DNA from: Bacillota bacterium
Lineage (GTDB): Bacteria > Bacillota > Clostridia > Saccharofermentanales > DTU023
Direction: 5' to 3'
Assembly: GCA_023426575.1 (NCBI GenBank)
Contig: JAFAAL010000002.1
Location: forward strand, 1-23,768
Length of the DNA stretch: 23,768 nt
Made by a program: the position numbers and the translations under genes. A model generated the notes under the pieces. It did no database searches and was not told the origin of the DNA. It saw only the letters and a list, made by a program, of their open reading frames with translations. Shown here in pieces: positions 23,687 to 23,768 of this stretch; position 1 is the stretch's first letter, and each line of letters begins with the position of its first letter.

Positions 23687-23768
23687 TATGATCCCCCATT
23701 TTTAATATTGACTAATATGTTTTCATCATCGCCCGTTTGGAATACTTATAAGAGTATAATAATTGAAA
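23687..23768 (-). promoter_or_regulatory. Upstream region of the decayed ABC operon
   Basis: The last 82 bp hold the ribosome site GGGGGATC and, further upstream on the minus strand, TATACT within ATACTCTTATAAGTAT, an imperfect palindrome that could contain a -10 box. Any -35 would lie at or beyond the window edge. No gene is seen here. Confidence 0.3.

Overview
The window looks like a chromosomal segment of an anaerobic, Gram-positive Bacillota (Firmicutes) bacterium. The reasons are strong AGGAGG-type ribosome binding sites, a FabK-type (flavin) fatty acid synthase operon with a MarR/FabT-like regulator, sortase-type (LPXTG-like) surface protein tails, and bacteriocin-style ABC transporter genes. 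I cannot name the genus. By eye, base composition splits the window in two: roughly 1-14,600 is G+C-rich with C/G-ending codons, and 14,700-23,768 is clearly A+T-richer. A tRNA-Gly gene sits at the boundary.

Left part (1-2,100): the 3' end of an unidentified gene, a decayed DUF11-type surface protein gene with a recognisable internal deletion, and a cation diffusion facilitator (CDF) metal transporter, the last two on the minus strand.

Centre (2,159-13,465): a 12-gene type II fatty acid synthesis operon on the plus strand, bioY-acpP-accB-accC-accDA-fabH-fabK-NMO(FabX-like)-fabD-fabG-fabF-fabZ, followed by a marR-type regulator with its own promoter. The first ten genes overlap one another, so translation is probably coupled. 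BioY imports biotin, AccB carries it, AccC and the fused AccDA make malonyl-CoA, FabD loads malonyl onto ACP, FabH primes, and FabF/FabG/FabZ/FabK elongate. Two features stand out. The two carboxyltransferase subunits are fused into one protein. A second flavin enzyme of the nitronate monooxygenase family, carrying a four-cysteine (Fe-S-like) motif, lies directly after FabK; it may be a FabX-type dehydrogenase/isomerase making unsaturated fatty acids. A 32-bp palindrome overlaps the predicted transcription start and is a good operator candidate.

Boundary (13,468-14,682): a nicotinamidase/isochorismatase-family hydrolase, a small protein with LPKTG near its N terminus and a collagen-like basic tail, then tRNA-Gly(CCC) with a promoter and a terminator.

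Right part (14,797-23,768), all genes on the minus strand. The first block is an apparently intact five-gene cassette: a small secreted four-cysteine protein, a lipoprotein, a 782-residue ABC-2 permease fused to an ectodomain resembling the start of an M1 aminopeptidase but without a zinc site, an ABC ATPase, and a small membrane protein. A perfect 14-bp hairpin separates the secreted-protein gene from the rest. I see this as the best candidate for an undescribed system, perhaps export of, or self-protection against, the small protein. The second block (20,584-23,768) is a graveyard: an HhH-GPD DNA glycosylase truncated at both ends and capped by what looks like an IS3/IS150-type insertion sequence end, a fragment of another gene, and a two-permease ABC transporter inactivated by frameshifts, a nonsense codon and an internal deletion.
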